Below the pieces are notes generated by a model. That model ran no database searches, was not told the DNA's origin, and worked only from the letters and a program-made list of their open reading frames with translations. A DNA stretch of 64,000 nucleotides, taken from NCBI RefSeq assembly GCF_014645695.1, contig NZ_BMMF01000017.1:1342-65341 (forward strand), given 5' to 3'. Below, piece after piece: positions 1 through 9,543 of the stretch; position 1 is the stretch's first letter, and each line of letters opens with the position of its first letter. This DNA comes from Salinarimonas ramus. Its GTDB lineage: Bacteria > Pseudomonadota > Alphaproteobacteria > Rhizobiales > Beijerinckiaceae. The translations under genes and the position numbers were made by a program.

Positions 1-972
1 GGCCGGCGTGTCGAGCGTCGCGAGGTCGACGTTCGACCCGCACAGCAGCACGCCCACCCGCTCGCCCGTCGCCGGGCGATAGGCGCCGGACGTCAGCGCG
101 GCGAGCGCCGCCGCACCGCCCGGCTCCGTGGCGATGCGGAAATCCTGCCACAGCAGCGCCCGCGCGGCGAGGATCGCCGCGTCCTCGACGAGCGCGACGT
201 GGTCCACCCGTGCCTTGGCGATCTGCGTGACGAGCGCGCCGGCCGAGCGGGCACCGAGGCTGTCGGCGGCGATCGAGTTCACCTCGACGTCCACGGGCTC
301 CCCGGCGGCGAGCGCGGCATGGAGCGCGCAGGAGCCCTGCGGCTCCACGCCCACCACCTTCACCCGATCGCCGAACCAGGTGGCGATCCCCGCGATCAGC
401 CCGCCGCCGCCGACCGCGACGAGGACGGTGTCGAGCCCGCCCTCGGCATCCTCCTCCCATTCGCGCGCGACCGTGCCTTGCCCGGCGATGGTCGCCTGCG
501 CATCGTAGGCGTGCACGGAGAGGGCCCCGGTCCCCGCGATGTGCACGCCGCAGGCGAACAGCGCGTCCGCGTAGCGCGGCCCGCCGATGCGCACGTCCGC
601 GCCCATGCGCCGGATGATCTCCACCTTCGCCGCCGGCGAGATCTCCGGCACGAAGATCGTCGCCCTGTGCCCGAGCTCGCGGGCGGCATAGGCGACGGCC
701 GCACCGTGATTGCCCCCCGACGCCGCCGCGACGCCGGCCTCGGGCACGGTCTCCGTGAGGAGGTTGTTGAAGGCGCCGCGGGTCTTGAAGGACCCGGCAT
801 GCTGCAGGAACTCGAGCTTCAGGCTCACGGGCCCGTCGTGCCCGAAGGCGCCGTCGAGCCGCCAGATCGGGGTTCGCCGGACGTGGGGCGCGATGCGCGC
901 GTGGGCATCGGCGACGTCCTGCGGCGTGACGGGCAAGGAGGGTGTCTCGGGGGCGTTCTCGGGGGCGCTCAT
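1..972 (-). CDS. Threonine/serine dehydratase-family PLP enzyme (partial)
   Basis: Predicted cytosolic PLP-dependent fold-type II ammonia-lyase that would deaminate L-threonine, L-serine or a related hydroxy amino acid to a 2-keto acid. The frame opens with ATG at 972 and leaves the window at its left edge without a stop, so 324 N-terminal residues are visible, nearly the whole catalytic domain. The PLP lysine is K63 in GSFKTRGAF. SGGNHG follows, and a glycine-rich loop AVGGGGLIAG near residue 187 would hold the cofactor phosphate. Whether a C-terminal ACT regulatory domain exists cannot be seen. Motifs alone do not separate threonine dehydratase from serine or 3-hydroxyaspartate dehydratases. 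Confidence 0.85.
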   Translation of the reverse strand, partial: MSAPENAPETPSLPVTPQDVADAHARIAPHVRRTPIWRLDGAFGHDGPVSLKLEFLQHAGSFKTRGAFNNLLTETVPEAGVAAASGGNHGAAVAYAARELGHRATIFVPEISPAAKVEIIRRMGADVRIGGPRYADALFACGVHIAGTGALSVHAYDAQATIAGQGTVAREWEEDAEGGLDTVLVAVGGGGLIAGIATWFGDRVKVVGVEPQGSCALHAALAAGEPVDVEVNSIAADSLGARSAGALVTQIAKARVDHVALVEDAAILAARALLWQDFRIATEPGGAAALAALTSGAYRPATGERVGVLLCGSNVDLATLDTPA

Positions 973-1065
973 GGCTCTCTCCTGTCTTTCCCCCTACCTA
1001 GCTTCGCACCTGCGCCCGCGCCAGCGCCCCCGCTGCCCGATCCGCCTGGCCGAATACGCGCCGCC

Positions 1066-1824
1066 TCACGCCCAGATGGCGACGGGCAGGCCGTGCGCGT
1101 CGCGCTCCGGCGGCTCGGGGAACCCCCGCGCCGTGCGCTGCGCGAGGCGCATCGCCACGACGAGGGCTGCGAGGGCGTCGAGGTGATCGTCTGGACCGGA
1201 TCCGCGCGGGCGCTCGGCGTCGACGAGCGCTGCGGGAATGCCCGCGGCCTCGAGCAGCGCGCGGCGCTGGGCGAGGCCCGGCGGATGAGCGCGGCCCTTC
1301 ACCTTCTTGGGCGTCTCGAGCGCCCGCTCCCCGTTCATGCGCCAGAAGGCGACCTCGGGATGGACCTCGAAGACGCGGGCGACGTCCTGCGGGCGCGCGC
1401 GCAGCAGCGCGTCGATCTCGCGGATCTTGGGGAAGAGCATGAAGCCCTGCTTGGAGACCTTGCGGGGCGGCGTCGAGGTCGCGAGCGCCACCCCGCAGGC
1501 CTCGCGGTAATCCGCCGCGTAGACCGCTGCGCGCGAGGGCATCGAGAAGACGCTCGACTGGCGCCCTCCGAGAAGCGGGCGCACCGCCTGCTCCGCGGCG
1601 CGTCCCGGCCCGACGATACGCTCCGGCAGGCCGATGGGCATGTCGATCGCGACGAGGCGCGGGGCCTCCGGCGCATCGAGGACAGCGGCCAGGTCCGGCG
1701 CGCCGCGCAGGCGCGGCGGCTCGGCGCCGTCGAGGCGCATGAAGGCCACGACCCAGCCGAACGGATAGCCGTCGGCGCCCGCGATCCAGGGGGACGCCGT
1801 CTCGCGTGCCTCGCCCGATGCCAT
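1066..1824 (-). CDS. DUF429 domain protein
   Basis: Protein of 252 residues matching the DUF429 family, predicted to have an RNase H-like fold but without an established reaction. Visible family-type motifs are GADGYPFGWV near the N-terminus, IDMPIGLP around residue 60, FEVHPEVAF in the middle, and GPDDHLDALAAL near the C-terminus. The acidic residues in these motifs resemble the metal-binding positions of nuclease-like folds. It is transcribed alone, 93 bases beyond the dehydratase start and divergent from the heparinase-like gene. The start is the first ATG after the upstream stop. Family assignment is fairly sure; function is unknown. Confidence 0.75.
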   Translation of the reverse strand: MASGEARETASPWIAGADGYPFGWVVAFMRLDGAEPPRLRGAPDLAAVLDAPEAPRLVAIDMPIGLPERIVGPGRAAEQAVRPLLGGRQSSVFSMPSRAAVYAADYREACGVALATSTPPRKVSKQGFMLFPKIREIDALLRARPQDVARVFEVHPEVAFWRMNGERALETPKKVKGRAHPPGLAQRRALLEAAGIPAALVDAERPRGSGPDDHLDALAALVVAMRLAQRTARGFPEPPERDAHGLPVAIWA

Positions 1825-1971
1825 CGCCCGATCCCCCGCTCGCCGCGCCCCGATCGCGGGAGGCTGCCACGTATGGTCTTAATCGCCGGTTGCTTCCACG
1901 CCTGCGCGGTGGAGAACGGCGAATTCGCCGCAGCTCGGTAACGCCGGATTAACCCTGAACGCGTTCCCTCG

Positions 1972-3717
1972 ATGGAGGGGCCCTCCACGGGGGACGAAGT
2001 GACGGAAGCGCCGGATCGTTGGCGATTGACCGGGCTCGCCATGCGCGAAGCCGCGCGCATCCTGCGCGCCGAAGCCGCGAGCCTGATGGGGCTCGGCGGC
2101 CTGCGCGCGCGCACGCCCAAGCGTCTCGTCATCGTGCCGCCGGACATGCGCACCTGCGACGCCACCATCGCCGACGACATCTATGCCGGCTACTTCGTCT
2201 TCGGAGGCCGCGCGCTCGCCACCGGCGGGCGCTCGCCCTTCGCCCTCGAGCCGCCCTCCGAGGCCTGGGCCGACATCCTCCACGGCTTCTCCTGGCTGCG
2301 CCACCTGCGCGCGGCGGACACGGCGCTGGCGCGCGCCAATGCACGCGCCCTCGTCGACGAGTACCTGCGCGAGCAGCACGGGCCGGCGATCCGCAAGCCG
2401 TCGGTGGCCGCGCGGCGCGCGATCTCCTTCCTCAGCCAGTCGCCGCTCATCGTCGAGGGCGCCGACCATGTCTTCTATCAGCGCTTCCTGCGCGGGCTCG
2501 CCCGCGACCTGCGCACCTGCACCCGTGCGGCGCGCGTCGCCTCGCGCCCGCTGGGACGGCTGCAGGCGGCGATCGCGCTCGCTTATGCGGGCCTGTGCTG
2601 CGAGGGGTGCGAGACGCTCGGCCGGGCGGCGACCAAGGTGCTCGCCCGCGAGCTCGACCGGCAGGTGCTCGCCGACGGCGGCCATGTCGGGCGCAATCCC
2701 CGCGTCGTCCTCGATCTCCTCCTCGATCTCCTGCCGCTGCGCCAGGTCTATCTCGCCCGCGGGCTCGACCCGCCCGAGGCGCTGGTGCGCGCCATCGACC
2801 GCATGCCGCCGATGCTGCGCCTGCTGCGCCACGGCGACGGCACGCTCAGCCATTTCAACGGCGCCGGCTCGACGCCCGTCGATCACCTGACGACGCTGCT
2901 CTTCTACGACGAGGCGCGGGCGAGCCCGCTGCAGCGCGGGCTCCTCTCGGGCTACGAGCGCCTGCAGGCGGGACGGCTCGTCCTCGTGGCGGACGTCGGC
3001 GCGCCGCCGCCGCCCTTCGTGGCGCATGACGCCACTGCCGGATGCCTGTCCTTCGAGCTGACCTCCGGCGAGGCGCGCGTCGTGGTCAATCTCGGCGCGC
3101 CGCGCGAGCGCAGCGACCCGCTGGCGCTGCCCGCGCGGGGGACCGCCGCGCACGCGACGCTCACCCTCGACCGCGCCTCCTCCGCCGCCTTCACGAGCGA
3201 CGCGCGGGGCCTCTCGAAGCTGCCGGCGGCCTTCCTGGAGAGCCGCTTCGGCACGCTCCTGATCTCCGGCCCCGGCGAGGTGCAGACGAAGCGCCCCGAG
3301 CCCCTCGTGCTCGAGGCGCGCCACGACGGCTATGCCAGCGGCTTCGGCGTGCTGCACGAGCGTCGGCTCGTGCTCGGCGCCGCCGGCGATGCGCTCGCGG
3401 GCGAGGATCGGCTGCTGCCGGCATCGGGGCGGGCCGCGCGCGGCGTCGGCGCCGTGCCGGCGGCGCTACGCTTCCACCTGCATCCGAGCGTGCGGGCACG
3501 ACGCGCCCAGGCGGGGCGCGTCGTGCTCCTCGGCCTCTCCAACGGGGAGACCTGGCAGTACGTGCTCGAGACCGACGGCGTCGAGGCACGGCTCGAGGAG
3601 AGCCTCTACCTCTCCGCGACGGACGGGGCGCGCAAGGCGAGCCAGATCGTCGTCGCCTTCGATACCGCCGCCGCGCCGGTCATCGCCTGGCGCTTCGAGA
3701 AGCTCACCGCCTCCTGA
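1972..3717 (+). CDS. Heparinase II/III family protein
   Basis: Protein of 581 residues resembling the alphaproteobacterial heparinase II/III family, presumed polysaccharide lyases acting on uronic-acid polymers. The N-terminal half is an alpha-helical toroid-like region containing GGRSPFALEPPS, LHGFSWLRHLR and DGGHVGRNPR. The C-terminal half is beta-rich with a conserved GYASGFGVLHERR segment. No signal peptide is visible, so if it acts on surface polysaccharide it must be exported another way or work inside the cell. The start is uncertain: GTG at 1999 has a better purine-rich leader than ATG at 1972. The gene ends 23 bases from the convergent NmrA-like gene. Confidence 0.75.
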   Translation: MEGPSTGDEVTEAPDRWRLTGLAMREAARILRAEAASLMGLGGLRARTPKRLVIVPPDMRTCDATIADDIYAGYFVFGGRALATGGRSPFALEPPSEAWADILHGFSWLRHLRAADTALARANARALVDEYLREQHGPAIRKPSVAARRAISFLSQSPLIVEGADHVFYQRFLRGLARDLRTCTRAARVASRPLGRLQAAIALAYAGLCCEGCETLGRAATKVLARELDRQVLADGGHVGRNPRVVLDLLLDLLPLRQVYLARGLDPPEALVRAIDRMPPMLRLLRHGDGTLSHFNGAGSTPVDHLTTLLFYDEARASPLQRGLLSGYERLQAGRLVLVADVGAPPPPFVAHDATAGCLSFELTSGEARVVVNLGAPRERSDPLALPARGTAAHATLTLDRASSAAFTSDARGLSKLPAAFLESRFGTLLISGPGEVQTKRPEPLVLEARHDGYASGFGVLHERRLVLGAAGDALAGEDRLLPASGRAARGVGAVPAALRFHLHPSVRARRAQAGRVVLLGLSNGETWQYVLETDGVEARLEESLYLSATDGARKASQIVVAFDTAAAPVIAWRFEKLTAS

Positions 3718-3740
3718 GCCCGGCCGCGCCGTGCCGCGGT

Positions 3741-4616
3741 TCACGCGGCGGCCGCGGCGCCCCTCCAGCCGCGTGCGGTCTCGGCGATGCCGATGCGCCC
3801 GCGTGTCAGCGGCACGTCTCCCGAGAAACGCACGTGCTCGGCGTTGATTCCGTCGTACATGGCCGCGAGGAGACGTGCGCCGTCGGCGCCGAGCCCCGCC
3901 TCGCGCAGGATGCCTTCCCACGCCTCCCGCGGCGGCACGACCGGCTGGACGGGGCGCCCGACGATCTCCGCGACGGTGGCGGCGACGGCGCGCGGCGTCT
4001 CGTCCCGCGGGCCGGCGAGCTCGACGAGGGCCGGCGCGCGCTCCGCCGTCAGCAGCTCGGCGGCGACGCGGCCGATGTCGGCGGCGGCGACGATGCGCTG
4101 GGGCCGGTCGAGATCGGTCAGCATGGTGGGCAGCACGCCCTCGGCGGCGGCGACGCCGAAGACCGGGGCGAAGTTCTCCAGGAAGTACGTGGCGCGCAGG
4201 ATGGTGAGGGGGACGCCGATGCCGGCGAGGGCCTGCTCGGCGGCGTGGAGGCTCTCGATGACGCCGGTCCCGGTGGGCAGGTGCGCGCCTTCCGAGGACA
4301 GGAAGACCAGGCGTGGCAGCGCGGCCGCTTCCGCCGCCTCGCGGATGGCGCGGGCCGTGGCGACGGCGCGCCCGACGAAATCCGTGGCGCCGTAATCCGG
4401 CGGGACGAGGGCGTAGGCGCCCTTCGTGCCCTGCATGGCGCGGACGAGATCGCTCGTCCAGGCGACGTCGCCCGACACGAGCTCGACGCCGCGCGCCGCC
4501 CAATGGGCCGCCTTCGCGGGGGAGCGCACGAGGGCGCGCACACGCTCGCCCGCGTCGAGCAGGGTGCGCGCCGCGGCGGCGCCGGTATTTCCGGTGATGC
4601 CGATGACGAGGAACAT
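3741..4616 (-). CDS. NmrA-like NAD(P)-binding reductase
   Basis: Atypical short-chain dehydrogenase of 291 residues in the NmrA/quinone oxidoreductase 2 group. The N-terminal MFLVIGITGNTGAAA carries the GxTGxxG dinucleotide-binding loop, and VFLSSEGAH and ILRATYFLEN match the group. Such proteins either reduce small quinone- or aldehyde-type substrates or sense NAD(P) state; the substrate here is unknown. ATG at 4616 is chosen because GAAGGA lies just upstream and the family starts directly with the Rossmann strand. It is divergent from a LysR gene across 100 bases, a layout that usually means the regulator controls this gene. Confidence 0.8.
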   Translation of the reverse strand: MFLVIGITGNTGAAAARTLLDAGERVRALVRSPAKAAHWAARGVELVSGDVAWTSDLVRAMQGTKGAYALVPPDYGATDFVGRAVATARAIREAAEAAALPRLVFLSSEGAHLPTGTGVIESLHAAEQALAGIGVPLTILRATYFLENFAPVFGVAAAEGVLPTMLTDLDRPQRIVAAADIGRVAAELLTAERAPALVELAGPRDETPRAVAATVAEIVGRPVQPVVPPREAWEGILREAGLGADGARLLAAMYDGINAEHVRFSGDVPLTRGRIGIAETARGWRGAAAAA

Positions 4617-4690
4617 GGGGATTTCCTTCTTCGCTGTGGCCCGCTCTCGACGAGCCGATGAGCGAAGGGTAGGAAGGGAGCCTCCATGCG

Positions 4691-4706
4691 TCCAATGCAT
4701 CGTTGG
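4691..4706. promoter_or_regulatory. Candidate LysR operator between divergent genes
   Basis: In the 100-base gap between the NmrA-like gene and the LysR gene lies an inverted repeat, CCAA and TTGG separated by seven bases and centred on ATGCAT. It is 11 bases before the LysR start and about 75 before the reductase start. LysR regulators commonly bind imperfect palindromes in such gaps. The arms are short, so this is only a candidate. Confidence 0.3.
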
Positions 4707-4716
4707 TATCCGGATC

Positions 4717-5640
4717 ATGCGCGAGACGAATTTACGCGGGATCGACCTCAACCTCCTGGTCCTGCTCGATCATCTGATCGCCGAGCGTAACGTGACCCGC
4801 GCGGCAGCGGCGGCGAACCTGAGCCAGCCGGCCATGAGCCGGGCGCTGGCGCGGTTGCGCGCGCTCCTCGACGATCCGATCCTGGTGCGTGGTGCTGAGG
4901 GCCTCGTGCCCACGGCCCGCGCGCGGGCGCTACAGCCGGCGTTGCGGCGGACGCTCGGCGAGGTGCGCGATCTCCTCGCGCCGGAGCGCTTCGATCCCGC
5001 CACCTGGCGGGCGCGGGTGACGATCTCCGCCACCGATCACCAGACGATCCTCCTCCTGCCGGAGGTGATCGGGCGGCTCGCCCGCGAGGCGCCGGGGCTC
5101 GACATCGACGTCGTGCCCCTGCGCGCCCGCGAGCTCGACGCGCTGCGGGACGGGCGCACGCATCTGAGCTTCGGCGTCGCGGAGGCGCCGCTGCCGCCGG
5201 GCCTGCGCCGGCGCACGCTCGGCACGGATCGCTTCGTGACGGTGATGCGCGCCGACCATCCCGCCGCCGCGGGAAGCTGGAGTGCGGCGGACTTCGCCGC
5301 CCTCGACCACGTCCTCGTGACGGTGCTCGGGGAAGGCCGCGGCTTTCTCGACGCGCAGCTCGAGCGGCTCGGGCTCGAGCGGCGGCTCGCGCTGCGGCTG
5401 CCGCATTTCTACGCGGCGATGGAGGTGGTGGCCCGCTCGGACCGCGTCGTCACCCTGCCGGAGACGCTCGCCCGACGCTTCGCGCCGGGGCTCGGCCTCG
5501 CCGTGCGCGCGCCCCCGGTGTCCGAGGTGCGCTTCACGCCGACCCTGGTCTGGCCCGAGGCCTACGACAGCGATCCCGCCATGCGCTGGCTGCGCGAGGT
5601 GATCGCGCAGGAGGCGGAGCGGGTGTCGCGCGTCCCCTGA
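4717..5640 (+). CDS. LysR-family transcriptional regulator
   Basis: DNA-binding regulator of 307 residues. The N-terminal winged helix-turn-helix spans about residues 5-65 (LNLLVLLDHLIAERN followed by NLSQPAMSRALARLR). The remainder is the usual two-lobed effector domain, ending with the WPEAYDSDPAMRWLRE segment typical of the NodD-like subgroup. The start is placed at ATG 4717 because it gives the standard LysR N-terminus; an upstream extension in frame would run into the divergent gene. Probably controls the NmrA-like reductase and itself. The inducer is unknown. Confidence 0.88.
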   Translation: MRETNLRGIDLNLLVLLDHLIAERNVTRAAAAANLSQPAMSRALARLRALLDDPILVRGAEGLVPTARARALQPALRRTLGEVRDLLAPERFDPATWRARVTISATDHQTILLLPEVIGRLAREAPGLDIDVVPLRARELDALRDGRTHLSFGVAEAPLPPGLRRRTLGTDRFVTVMRADHPAAAGSWSAADFAALDHVLVTVLGEGRGFLDAQLERLGLERRLALRLPHFYAAMEVVARSDRVVTLPETLARRFAPGLGLAVRAPPVSEVRFTPTLVWPEAYDSDPAMRWLREVIAQEAERVSRVP

Positions 5641-5647
5641 GCGACGA

Positions 5648-6955
5648 TCATTCCGCGGCCGCGGCCGCCTGCGTCCGTCGGGGCTTCAGCAGCTCCAGCG
5701 GCGTGATGCGCAAGAGCGTGATGCGGTTCCTCGTCTTGCGCAGCACCTGGAAGCGGAAGCCGTGGAAGGTGAAGGCCTGGCCTGTTTCGGGAATGAGCTG
5801 CGCCTCGTGGATGACGAGGCCCGCGATCGTGGTCGCCTCCTCGTCGGGGAGGTTCCATTCCATGACGCGGTTGAGGTCGCGGATCGGGACCGAGCCGTCC
5901 ACGTTCACCGAGCCGTCGACCTGCACCCGCACGCCCGAGACGGCGACGTCGTGCTCGTCCTTGATGTCGCCGACGATCTCCTCGATGATGTCCTCGAGCG
6001 TGACGAGCCCCTGCACCTCGCCGTACTCGTCCACGACGAGGGCGAAGTGCGTCTTCTTGGTGAGGAAGGCCCGCAGCTGGTCGCGCAAGGACGTGCGGTC
6101 GGGCACGAACCAGGGCTCGAGCGCGATCTGGTCGATCTTCAGCTTGGAGGCGTCGCCGCCCACGGCATCGAGGGCGCGCAGGAGATCCTTCGCGTGGAGG
6201 ATGCCGACGATGTTCTCGTGGCGCCCGCGCCAGAGCGGCAGGCGCGTATGGGGCGAGGTGAGGACCTCGCGCACGATCGCGTCCGGCGGCAGGTCCGCGT
6301 CGATCATGCGCATGCGCGTGCGGTGGACCATGACGTCCTCCACCGCGAGCTCGCGCAGGTCGAGGAGACCGCCGAGCATGTCGCGCTCGGCCTTGGCGAC
6401 GCCGCCCTCCTTGTGGAGGAGGTCCACCTGGCCCCGAAGCTCCTCGGTCGCGGAGAGGATGTTGGTGTTCTCGCCGAGCTTGATGCCGAACAGGCTGAGC
6501 AGGCCGCGGATGAAGGCCTCGATGGCGAGCGTGATCGGCCCGAACAGGGCGACGATCCACGAGATCGGCTTCGCCACGATGAGCGCGACCTTGTCGGGAT
6601 AGTTGATCGCCACCGTCTTCGGCAGGATCTCGGAGAACACGATCACGAAGATCGAGACGACGATCGTCGCGTAGACGATGCCGACCTCGCCGAAGATCGA
6701 GAGCAGGATGCCCGTGGTCAGCGACGCGGCCAGCGTGTTGACCACGTTGTTGCCGATGAGGATGCCGCCGATCAACCGCTCGCGCGCGGTGAGCAGGCGG
6801 TTGACCAGCGTCGCGCGCTTGTCGCCGCCCTTCTCGAGCGCATGCATGCGCGCCCGCGAGGACGCCGTGAGCGCGGTCTCCGATCCGGAGAAGAAGCCGG
6901 AGAAGACGAAGCAGGCGAGTACCGCCAGGATCGAGACCCAGATCGAGCCGTCCAT
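5648..6955 (-). CDS. CorC/HlyC-family membrane protein (DUF21 and CBS domains)
   Basis: Inner-membrane protein of 435 residues with family-standard architecture. An N-terminal DUF21 domain with several membrane helices covers roughly residues 1-180 (FSGFFSGSETALTASSRAR is the signature). A CBS pair follows at about 200-330, then a C-terminal CorC/HlyC domain. Homologues are linked to Mg2+/Co2+ efflux or tolerance; the older hemolysin label is not a proven function. It is the last gene of the aroK-aroB operon, 27 bases after aroB, an arrangement common in Hyphomicrobiales. Confidence 0.88.
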   Translation of the reverse strand: MDGSIWVSILAVLACFVFSGFFSGSETALTASSRARMHALEKGGDKRATLVNRLLTARERLIGGILIGNNVVNTLAASLTTGILLSIFGEVGIVYATIVVSIFVIVFSEILPKTVAINYPDKVALIVAKPISWIVALFGPITLAIEAFIRGLLSLFGIKLGENTNILSATEELRGQVDLLHKEGGVAKAERDMLGGLLDLRELAVEDVMVHRTRMRMIDADLPPDAIVREVLTSPHTRLPLWRGRHENIVGILHAKDLLRALDAVGGDASKLKIDQIALEPWFVPDRTSLRDQLRAFLTKKTHFALVVDEYGEVQGLVTLEDIIEEIVGDIKDEHDVAVSGVRVQVDGSVNVDGSVPIRDLNRVMEWNLPDEEATTIAGLVIHEAQLIPETGQAFTFHGFRFQVLRKTRNRITLLRITPLELLKPRRTQAAAAAE

Positions 6956-6982
6956 GTCATTCCTCGTGAGGTGGTCGTGCCG

Positions 6983-8146
6983 TCAGCCCGGCATCTGCCC
7001 TTCGCCCGCGCATTCGCGCGCGAGGAAGGTGCGCACCGCGGCGACGTCGACGCCTCGTGCGATGAAGCTCTCGCCCACGCCGCGCGCGAGGATGAAGGTC
7101 AGCTGTCCCGCCACCACCTTCTTGTCCTGCGCCATGGCGTCGAGCAGGCGCTCCGGATCCGGGGCGAGGCCCGGGAACGCTCCTAATGTGGTGGGCAGCC
7201 CCGTCGCGGCAAGGTGGCGCGCCACGCGCTCGGCATCGGCGGGGGCGCACAGGCCGAGGAAGGCCGAGAATCGATAGGCGAGCGCGAGCCCCGCCGCCAC
7301 CGCCTCGCCGTGGACGAGGATCGCGGGATCGTAATGCGCGAGCCGCTCCAGCGCGTGCGCGAAGGTGTGGCCGAGGTTGAGGAGCGCGCGGTCGCCCTCC
7401 TCGCGCTCGTCGCGCGCGACGATCGCCGCCTTGGCGCGGCAGGAATGGGCGACGGCGTGCTCGCGCTCCCGCCCGCCGGCGAGCACGGCCTCGCCGTTCG
7501 CCTCGCACCAGGCGAAGAAATCGGCGTCGTCGATGAGCCCGTACTTGACGATCTCGGCATAGCCCGCGCGCAATTCGCGCAGCGGCAGCGTGTCGAGGAG
7601 CGCGGTGTCGGCGAGGACGAGGCTCGGCTGGTGGAAGGCGCCGACGAGGTTCTTGCCGTGGACGGAATTGATGCCGGTCTTGCCGCCGACCGAGGAATCC
7701 ACCTGCGCGAGGAGCGTGGTGGGCACCTGCACGAAGCGCACGCCGCGGCGCACGATCGCCGCCGCGAAGCCGGCGAGATCGCCCACGATGCCGCCGCCCA
7801 GCGCCATCACGAGATCCCCGCGCTCGATCCGCGAGGCGAGGATGGCGTCGCAGACCCGCGCGAGGGTGGCGTAGCCCTTCGAGCCCTCGCCGGCGGGAAC
7901 GGTGATCGTCTCGCAGCGCAGGCCCGCGCTAGCGACGCGCGCGGCGATCGTCTCGCCGTGCAGGCGCGCCACCGTGTCGTCCGTGACGAGGGCGACGGCG
8001 CGGGCGCCGAGCGCGGCCGCGCGCGTGCCGATTTCCTCGGAGACGCCGCGGCCGATGAGGATGTCGTAGGCGCGCTCGCCAAGAGCGACGCGGACGGCCT
8101 CGCGGGCGGGCGCGTCGGCTGCGGCGTGCGAGGTGATGGCGCTCAC
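6983..8146 (-). CDS. aroB: 3-dehydroquinate synthase
   Basis: Second enzyme of the shikimate pathway, converting DAHP to 3-dehydroquinate with NAD+ and a divalent metal. The protein has 387 residues. Visible motifs are [14 protein letters not shown] (NAD-binding), [21 protein letters not shown], and the metal-ligand segments [17 protein letters not shown] and [12 protein letters not shown]. Start chosen: GTG at 8146, which overlaps the aroK stop as GTGA and so implies translational coupling. The next downstream gene is CorC-like. Length and motifs are complete. Confidence 0.95.
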   Translation of the reverse strand: MSAITSHAAADAPAREAVRVALGERAYDILIGRGVSEEIGTRAAALGARAVALVTDDTVARLHGETIAARVASAGLRCETITVPAGEGSKGYATLARVCDAILASRIERGDLVMALGGGIVGDLAGFAAAIVRRGVRFVQVPTTLLAQVDSSVGGKTGINSVHGKNLVGAFHQPSLVLADTALLDTLPLRELRAGYAEIVKYGLIDDADFFAWCEANGEAVLAGGREREHAVAHSCRAKAAIVARDEREEGDRALLNLGHTFAHALERLAHYDPAILVHGEAVAAGLALAYRFSAFLGLCAPADAERVARHLAATGLPTTLGAFPGLAPDPERLLDAMAQDKKVVAGQLTFILARGVGESFIARGVDVAAVRTFLARECAGEGQMPG

Positions 8147-8775
8147 GGCGCGTCTCCCGGTCTGGTCGCGAGGTGCGCCTCGAGGGCCGCGACCACGGCC
8201 TCGACCACCTCCTCGTGGGCCCCGTCGTGGCTCTCCACCACGACGTCGGCGCTGGCGTAGACCGGATAGCGGCGCTCCATCAAGGTGCGCATCGTGCCTT
8301 CCGGGTCGGGATTCTGCAGGAGCGGGCGGTTGGCGCGCTTGCGCACGCGGCGCATGAGGGTCTCGAGATCGGCCTTGAGCCACACCGAGACGCCGAGATC
8401 GGCCACGGCCGCGCGGGTGGTCTCGTCCATGAAGGCGCCGCCGCCGGTGGCCAGCACGATGCCGCCCTCGCGCAGGAGCCGATCGATCACGCGCCGCTCG
8501 CCGTCGCGGAAATGCGCCTCGCCGTACATCTCGAAGATGTCGGGGATGGTCATCCCCGCGGCTTCCTCGATCTCGTTGTCCGCGTCGCGAAAGGGCATGC
8601 CGAGCCGCGCCGCGAGCCGACGGCCCACCGTGCTCTTGCCCGCGCCCATCAGGCCGACGAGGACGAGGGGCCGCCCGGCGAGGCCCTCGCGCACGCGGCC
8701 CTCGCGCGTGGGCGCGAACGCGGCGACCCCGCCCCGCCCCTCGTCCACCTCGCTCTGGTCACGCCGCACGCTCAT
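8143..8775 (-). CDS. aroK: Shikimate kinase
   Basis: Phosphorylates shikimate at the 3-hydroxyl using ATP. The 210-residue protein carries the P-loop GLMGAGKS, the shikimate-binding region [14 protein letters not shown], and [14 protein letters not shown]. An N-terminal extension of roughly 30 residues precedes the kinase core, a common feature in alphaproteobacteria. ATG at 8775 is preferred over an upstream in-frame start near 8853, which would overlap the vapC end. The stop overlaps aroB. Confidence 0.93.
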   Translation of the reverse strand: MSVRRDQSEVDEGRGGVAAFAPTREGRVREGLAGRPLVLVGLMGAGKSTVGRRLAARLGMPFRDADNEIEEAAGMTIPDIFEMYGEAHFRDGERRVIDRLLREGGIVLATGGGAFMDETTRAAVADLGVSVWLKADLETLMRRVRKRANRPLLQNPDPEGTMRTLMERRYPVYASADVVVESHDGAHEEVVEAVVAALEAHLATRPGDAP

Positions 8776-8833
8776 GACGCTTGGATAGCATCGGGGCGGG
8801 CGGCTGTCATGCGGGAGGATGGGAGGGGGATGG

Positions 8834-9241
8834 TCAGCTATCGCTCGAACCAAGAAACCGGAATCGTGCCGAATGCCGGCTGGAGAGCATCTTCCGGGCG
8901 AAACGCTGGTCGCTGGTCACGACATGCGTATCCAGCTTGATCGCGAGCGCGAGGTAGATCATGTCGTAGGGTGAATGATCATGCGTGCCGGCGAGGTCCC
9001 ACGCCAGGGACGACAGCTCTGCGACGGGCACGAACGTGCTGATCATGTCGGCGGTCGTCTCCACAAGGCGAATGGCCTCGTCGAGGCGCATTTGTCGAGA
9101 GCGGAGGTACTTGAGTGCGGTATTCTGGACTTCGGGCAGAAACAGATCCGGTGCCGTCGCCTGCGACCCGATCCCGATGATCGGCCCGGTGGTGCCGTCG
9201 ACGACCCAGCGGACGGCAGCGCTCGCGTCGATGACGATCAC
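8834..9241 (-). CDS. vapC: VapC-type PIN-domain toxin
   Basis: Predicted ribonuclease toxin of a type II toxin-antitoxin pair, 135 residues. The PIN-domain acidic residues are visible: D5 (VIDASA), E37 (LPEVQN), D93 (SPYDMIYLALA) and D111 (TSDQRF), which would bind Mg2+ for cleavage of RNA, in known cases often tRNA. The ATG overlaps the antitoxin stop as ATGA, so the two are co-translated. All four catalytic positions are intact, so the toxin is probably active. Confidence 0.9.
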   Translation of the reverse strand: MIVIDASAAVRWVVDGTTGPIIGIGSQATAPDLFLPEVQNTALKYLRSRQMRLDEAIRLVETTADMISTFVPVAELSSLAWDLAGTHDHSPYDMIYLALAIKLDTHVVTSDQRFARKMLSSRHSARFRFLGSSDS

Positions 9242-9465
9242 CGCTCGTCTCTCGACTCGCGGATCAGGTCCTCGGGTGCGGTCAGTCCAGTAAACGGGCC
9301 GCAGCGTCGATGGAATTCCCGGATCCGCTCTGCCTTCTCCTCACCGGTTAGCGGCACGGCGGCCGCCAGCGTCTCACGAACGAGCTCCGCTAGCGGCTTG
9401 CCTGCCAGCTTCGCGCGCGTTTCGAGACGCCGTACCAAATCGTCGTCGACCTCGAGCTTCGCCAT
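9238..9465 (-). CDS. vapB: VapB-type antitoxin
   Basis: Small protein of 75 residues directly before vapC. The N-terminal 35 residues (MAKLEVDDDLVRRLETRA, then KPLAELVRETLAAAV) look like a ribbon-helix-helix DNA-binding domain. The charged tail would wrap the toxin. ATG at 9465 is chosen because it gives the standard N-terminus; longer in-frame starts at about 9489 and 9519 exist. It would neutralise VapC and repress its own promoter, presumably at the palindrome at 9499-9531. Confidence 0.82.
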   Translation of the reverse strand: MAKLEVDDDLVRRLETRAKLAGKPLAELVRETLAAAVPLTGEEKAERIREFHRRCGPFTGLTAPEDLIRESRDER

Positions 9466-9498
9466 CCGATTCACCTCGTAAAACGACATGACCTTAGC

Positions 9499-9531
9499 GA
9501 AAGTTGCGCTTCCTGTCATCAGGCAACTTTC
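9499..9531. repeat. Palindromic repeat copy A upstream of vapB
   Basis: Inverted repeat with nine-base arms GAAAGTTGC and GCAACTTTC around a 15-base centre that itself holds CCTG-N4-CAGG. A closely similar copy lies at 9868-9896 in the same orientation. It sits 34 bases before the vapB start, and its right end is 12 bases from the orphan antitoxin stop. Reads best as an autoregulatory operator; a terminator of the upstream gene is less likely because no T-run follows on either strand. Confidence 0.55.
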
Positions 9532-9543
9532 ATCATCCTCGGC

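Noticed and set aside
199-1941. Open frame of 580 codons on the plus strand
   Set aside because: Antisense to the dehydratase and DUF429 genes; low-complexity composition typical of very GC-rich shadow frames.
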